From: Phallusia fumigata
Taxonomy: Eukaryota > Chordata > Ascidiacea > Phlebobranchia > Ascidiidae
DNA: 22,382 nt
Reading direction: 5' to 3'
NCBI GenBank assembly: GCA_008931825.1
Contig: QXVZ01004446.1
Coordinates: 1-22,382 of the forward strand
The notes below the pieces were generated by a model, which was given only the letters and a program-made list of their open reading frames with translations, was not told where the DNA came from and did no database searches. This document shows positions 19,267 through 22,382 of the stretch, in pieces (position 1 is the first letter of the stretch; each line of letters begins with the position of its first letter). Made by a program: the position numbers and the translations under genes.

Positions 19267-22209
19267 ATGAACGGCTATTCTGGCAGCCATGACTACTTTG
19301 GTGGTCCGGGCCAAAAAGAGCCACATCCGCCAAGAACTTCGCTTAGCAGAAGTCGAAAATTAACTTCACCACAAACTTCTCAAATGAGTGTTAGATCAAA
19401 ACATGTAAGTTGTGTTAGTTTGTGGTTTATTTAAAAGAGAAAAAAACTTTTTGTCACCTATATCTACATATTTTTTACTTTTTTCAGACCAATGTTGATG
19501 GAGGTCCAATCAAACAGTCAGTTATGTGCCAACGAGGATTTTACTCTGATGTAATAAATCCTGGAGCTTCTGAACAGCTAGGAGTAAGTTTTGTGAATTA
19601 GATAATGGTAAAATAAAATATAGTAATGCAGCATTTATCTGTTTTGAAACNCCAATCAAACAGTCAGTTATGTGCCAACGAGGATTTTACTCTGATGTAA
19701 TAAATCCTGGAGCTTCTGAACAGCTAGGAGTAAGTTTTGTGAATTAGATAATGGTAAAATAAAATATAGTAATGCAGCATTTATCTGTTTTGAAACATGT
19801 TGTCAAGGGTTTTTGTGTTGGTGAGTAGCTAAAATATGAACAGCACATTTTTGGGAAATAACATGTTGCAATTATGAAAACTGTTTGTACTCTGAAAAAC
19901 AAGGAATGATAGACAAATGTCATTGCATGCAAAACCATATGAATAATATTATGTCGTCTTTACACAGAATGTGATGACTGCCCCAGAAGTAGAACAGGAC
20001 TTGCTTTACAAAAGCCTGAAAAAGGAACATCTTCCTTCAGGTAAACATAAGAAAAGTTATGCAAGTTGCAGTCTTTCGTTGTTTGTTTGTTAAATCCTTG
20101 AAGAGGAGGACAATGCCTGATTGCATTATGCTCACAGAGTTTTGCTCTGCTTAAGTTGATTGCTCAGGGAAACACAAATGACTGAGACAGGTTAAGAATT
20201 CACAACCTGAAGCACAAGGCAATTGGGCTAACCAGATGGCAATCTTGATGGCGAGATTTACAAACATATTTGCTATTTTACAGTTTTATTTACCTTCATT
20301 ATGGACAGTGAAGTTTTTTAAGCTGTTTCAACTAAAGCTTTAGGGGAAATTATTATTGGCAAGATAACTAAATTGGCTGTAAAGACTGCAATGCACCAGG
20401 CAGTTTACAAGAGACTAAAAGAACTGCCTGGTTAGACATTTTTCTACATGTAACCAAACTGAAACCAAACTGAAAACCCTGCTATTTTTTGTTTATTTAT
20501 AGTCAACACCTTTACTGCACCTGATGACTCCACATTTAATTCCATCATCAAAGAGCAACAATTTGGCCCAACCACTGAACTTTTGACTAAAACCGATTTC
20601 CCCACAAAGGCCTGGCAACCAAAGGTTCAAACTCCATATTATGTTCCACCTGGTGATGTCCCAAGAAAGATTGAGATAGAAAGGTAGGCTCTTGTTGTTT
20701 CTTTACTTTCATGGCTTCCATAAGATGTTAAAGCTTTGAACTCGTGGTTTCCAAACTGTGCTATGCGAGAACCTTGTTTTTCTCCCACAAAAACTGTATG
20801 TGATGCTGTTGTTTTTACTTAGTTTGTCACAAAAGTAGTTTTGTCACAAAATTTGCCTCAATATGGATGATTTTTCACTCTAAAGCCTTTTTGCAATAGA
20901 CTATGAACTTTACTCTGTGAAAAAAGTACAGGTTTAAATCAAAACTAGTGGTACTTTTAATTATGTTGGTTATCTACACATTCTTTCAGCAATGGTTGAA
21001 GCGATTGCAAAAAGTTTGTTTTACTATATACAAGCTCTCTGAAGGCTATGTTTCCTAATAACAGTTTTGAGTTAAAAATTGTACCGGTACCAAAATGAGA
21101 CAAAATTCTTCAAACTAAACATTTGTTTTTAGGGGCAAACGAAATTTTTCAAGACAACGTCTCACACACTTGCTCCACCTAGAGGGTGTTGACATCAACA
21201 AATTAATGCCAAAACACATTCCTGAAAATCATAAAGTCCAACTCAACAAATCACCAGATCCAGCGCCATTTCCGCCCTTTTTACCTTTGGAAATATTTGA
21301 TAACACTGAGTATGATTGTCGAACACCCGAGGAATGGCTGCAACTTGGGGTGGAGGCGGGGTCGCATCAGCGGAAACCCGTACCCGGTAAAGCACTGCTG
21401 CCTGCTGAGGAGAGTGGCAAGAAAGGTGAGGCTACTGTGTTACAATAGGCACCACAAGTGTTTGGTGACATGTTCGGGACATCCTTAGTGTGATGAGTGG
21501 CATGTAAAATGGAATTGGTTGCTTCAAATCAGAGTTGCAAACTTTGAAATTTGAAAAAAAACAGCATACTGTGGGAGCGTTAGTCATTTTGGCTTTCTTA
21601 CACTGATAATATAAATGCGGTAAACAGACTGTACAAAGATTTACAGGTGTGCCACTAAGATGATGTCTTTTGCTATCAAACTATTGCTTTTAAGTAACAT
21701 GTGTAGAATTGGATACTTTACCAAGTCTTATAAAAGACAAAAATTCTTTTTCAAAAGACATTTATATTTTGCCGTTGTATTGGCATCACCAGTATCCAAA
21801 AACAAACAACATAAAATAGCATTGTTTTGACAAGCTGTTAAGGGAATGTGATATGTCTAAGCAATGCAAAAGTGAGATTTTCATGCAAATTATGTCATTT
21901 ATTCAACCAAATTTCCCAACAAAATGTGAATGTAAATCCAAATTAGCTTAAACAGGCCAGTCAGAATCAACCAAAGGGCCTTGTGTGGCATGTATTATGC
22001 CCAAGTCAAGTTTTAATAACATGTTTACAATATTTTTGTGGCAGTTGACCCAAAAGACCCAAGTCTTGTTTACAAGTGGCTGAATGTTGGTGTGTTGGAT
22101 TACGATGAGGAGGCGATGTTGTGGCTTGTGCAAAAAGTTGACGACCAAGGTCGAATCTTGGACACTAGAGGTCACCCAGTTGTAAATGGGGGTGTCATGT
22201 CAAGGACTG
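19267..22209 (+). CDS. DNAH1: Axonemal dynein heavy chain 1, N-terminal exons (partial)
   Basis: The 5' end of a ciliary inner-arm dynein heavy chain gene; the motor would lie beyond the right edge. Coding exons: 19267-19404, 19488-19583, 19968-20040, 20503-20683, 21133-21425, 22045-22209, all joining in frame, about 315 residues of a protein usually over 4,000 long. The opening MNGYSGSHDYFGG is probably disordered. Recognition rests on the tail segment: YYVPPGDVPRKIEIER, FDNTEYDCRTPEEWLQLG, PVPGKALLP, DPKDPSLVYKW, VGVLDYDEE and VVNGGV, a pattern I know from DNAH1 rather than other axonemal heavy chains. The start ATG has G at -3 and lies 59 nt after a strong acceptor (19207). Part of the second exon is repeated at 19652-19729 after an N, but that copy has no acceptor and should not be included. 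Exon 6 ends at ACTG|GTGAGT, so the frame continues outside the window. Confidence 0.86.
19506..19796. repeat. Perfect 145-bp direct repeat flanking an N (assembly duplication)
   Basis: 19506-19650 and 19652-19796 look identical base for base, with only the N at 19651 between them. Each copy runs from CCAATCAAACAGTCAGTT inside DNAH1 exon 2, through its donor GGA|GTAAGT, to ATCTGTTTTGAAAC in the intron. A head-to-tail perfect copy with an N exactly at the junction is the signature of two overlapping contigs that were joined without being merged. Confidence 0.9.
20196..20240 (-). repeat. Possible degenerate tRNA-derived SINE fragment
   Basis: On the minus strand this reads CTGGTTAGCCCAATTG, then CCTTGTGCTTCA, then GGTTGTGAATTC, resembling the A-box and B-box region of tRNA-derived SINE heads. 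The spacing between boxes (about 12 nt) is far shorter than in an intact tRNA promoter and the B box is imperfect, so at best it is a decayed fragment. It lies in the third DNAH1 intron (20041-20502). Confidence 0.3.
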
Positions 22210-22290
22210 GTGAGTAGCTAATGCCACAATTTGCGTTTAGCAAAATTCACTTTTTAAGTGCACAAAATACGGACTTGAAGAGTACCCTAA

Positions 22291-22342
22291 TTAAAAACAT
22301 AACTGCCAGAGAGCTTATCTACAGTAAGTACATTGTCATGGA
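22291..22342 (-). repeat. Dispersed repeat fragment, copy 3
   Basis: TTAAAAACATAACTGCCAGA and the following GA match the repeat at 6369-6390 exactly for 22 bases, and similarity continues through a diverged AGTAAGTACATTGTCATG. The part corresponding to the hammerhead-like core is not present before the window ends. It lies in the intron after DNAH1 exon 6. Confidence 0.6.
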
Positions 22343-22382
22343 AGCCATTTAACAAAAAATTTCTTTAAAAGAATATAAACGA

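Noticed and set aside
19652-19729. Second copy of DNAH1 exon 2 as a real duplicated exon
   Set aside because: It starts right after the N with no acceptor AG, is identical to 19506-19583 including its intron, and would be an exon without a 3' splice site.
1-22382. CRISPR arrays, rRNA, intact tRNA genes, intact transposon ORFs
   Set aside because: Scanned by eye on both strands; no regularly spaced repeats, no complete tRNA boxes at proper spacing, and no reverse transcriptase or transposase motifs.

Overview
The window looks like animal nuclear DNA. Protein-coding exons are split by GT-AG introns of about 100 bp to 2 kb, genes lie on both strands, and dispersed repeat fragments sit in introns. 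The coding content (a DLC-family RhoGAP-START gene and an axonemal dynein heavy chain 1) fits a metazoan with motile cilia. Compact introns and a possible trans-splice-type acceptor just before the dynein start codon would suit a tunicate such as Ciona, but that assignment is inference. Nothing bacterial, viral or CRISPR-like was seen.

Layout. (1) 1-3108: upstream sequence with no exon I can support; it carries one copy of a dispersed hairpin element. (2) 3109-10833, + strand: a ten-exon gene (974 codons as modelled) for a DLC1/STARD13/STARD8-type protein with a serine-rich N-terminal region, a talin-binding-type LD helix, a RhoGAP domain with its arginine finger, and a C-terminal START domain. 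No SAM domain is visible. (3) 13761-11048, - strand: an unrecognised coiled-coil protein of at least six exons, tail-to-tail with the DLC gene (about 215 bp between stops). (4) 17235-14737, - strand: an eight-exon, 171-codon gene for an unrecognised single-pass membrane protein with a mitochondrial-type presequence and a very acidic C-terminal half. (5) 19267-22209 and beyond the right edge, + strand: the first six coding exons of DNAH1. The mitochondrial-type gene and DNAH1 are divergent across about 2 kb.

The genes do not form an obvious pathway. DLC proteins switch off Rho at focal adhesions, DNAH1 powers inner-arm ciliary motility, and the other two are unassigned. The most interesting non-coding signals are: a hammerhead-ribozyme-like core inside a repeat (minus strand, 6417-6456); a two-copy hairpin element with a compensatory base change (2712-2845 and 13231-13366); an excess of the palindrome TGACGTCA in the left half, twice in pairs spaced exactly 20 bp; an RFX X-box just before a candidate first exon for DNAH1; and a 145-bp perfect duplication on both sides of an N at 19651 that is almost certainly an unmerged contig overlap.
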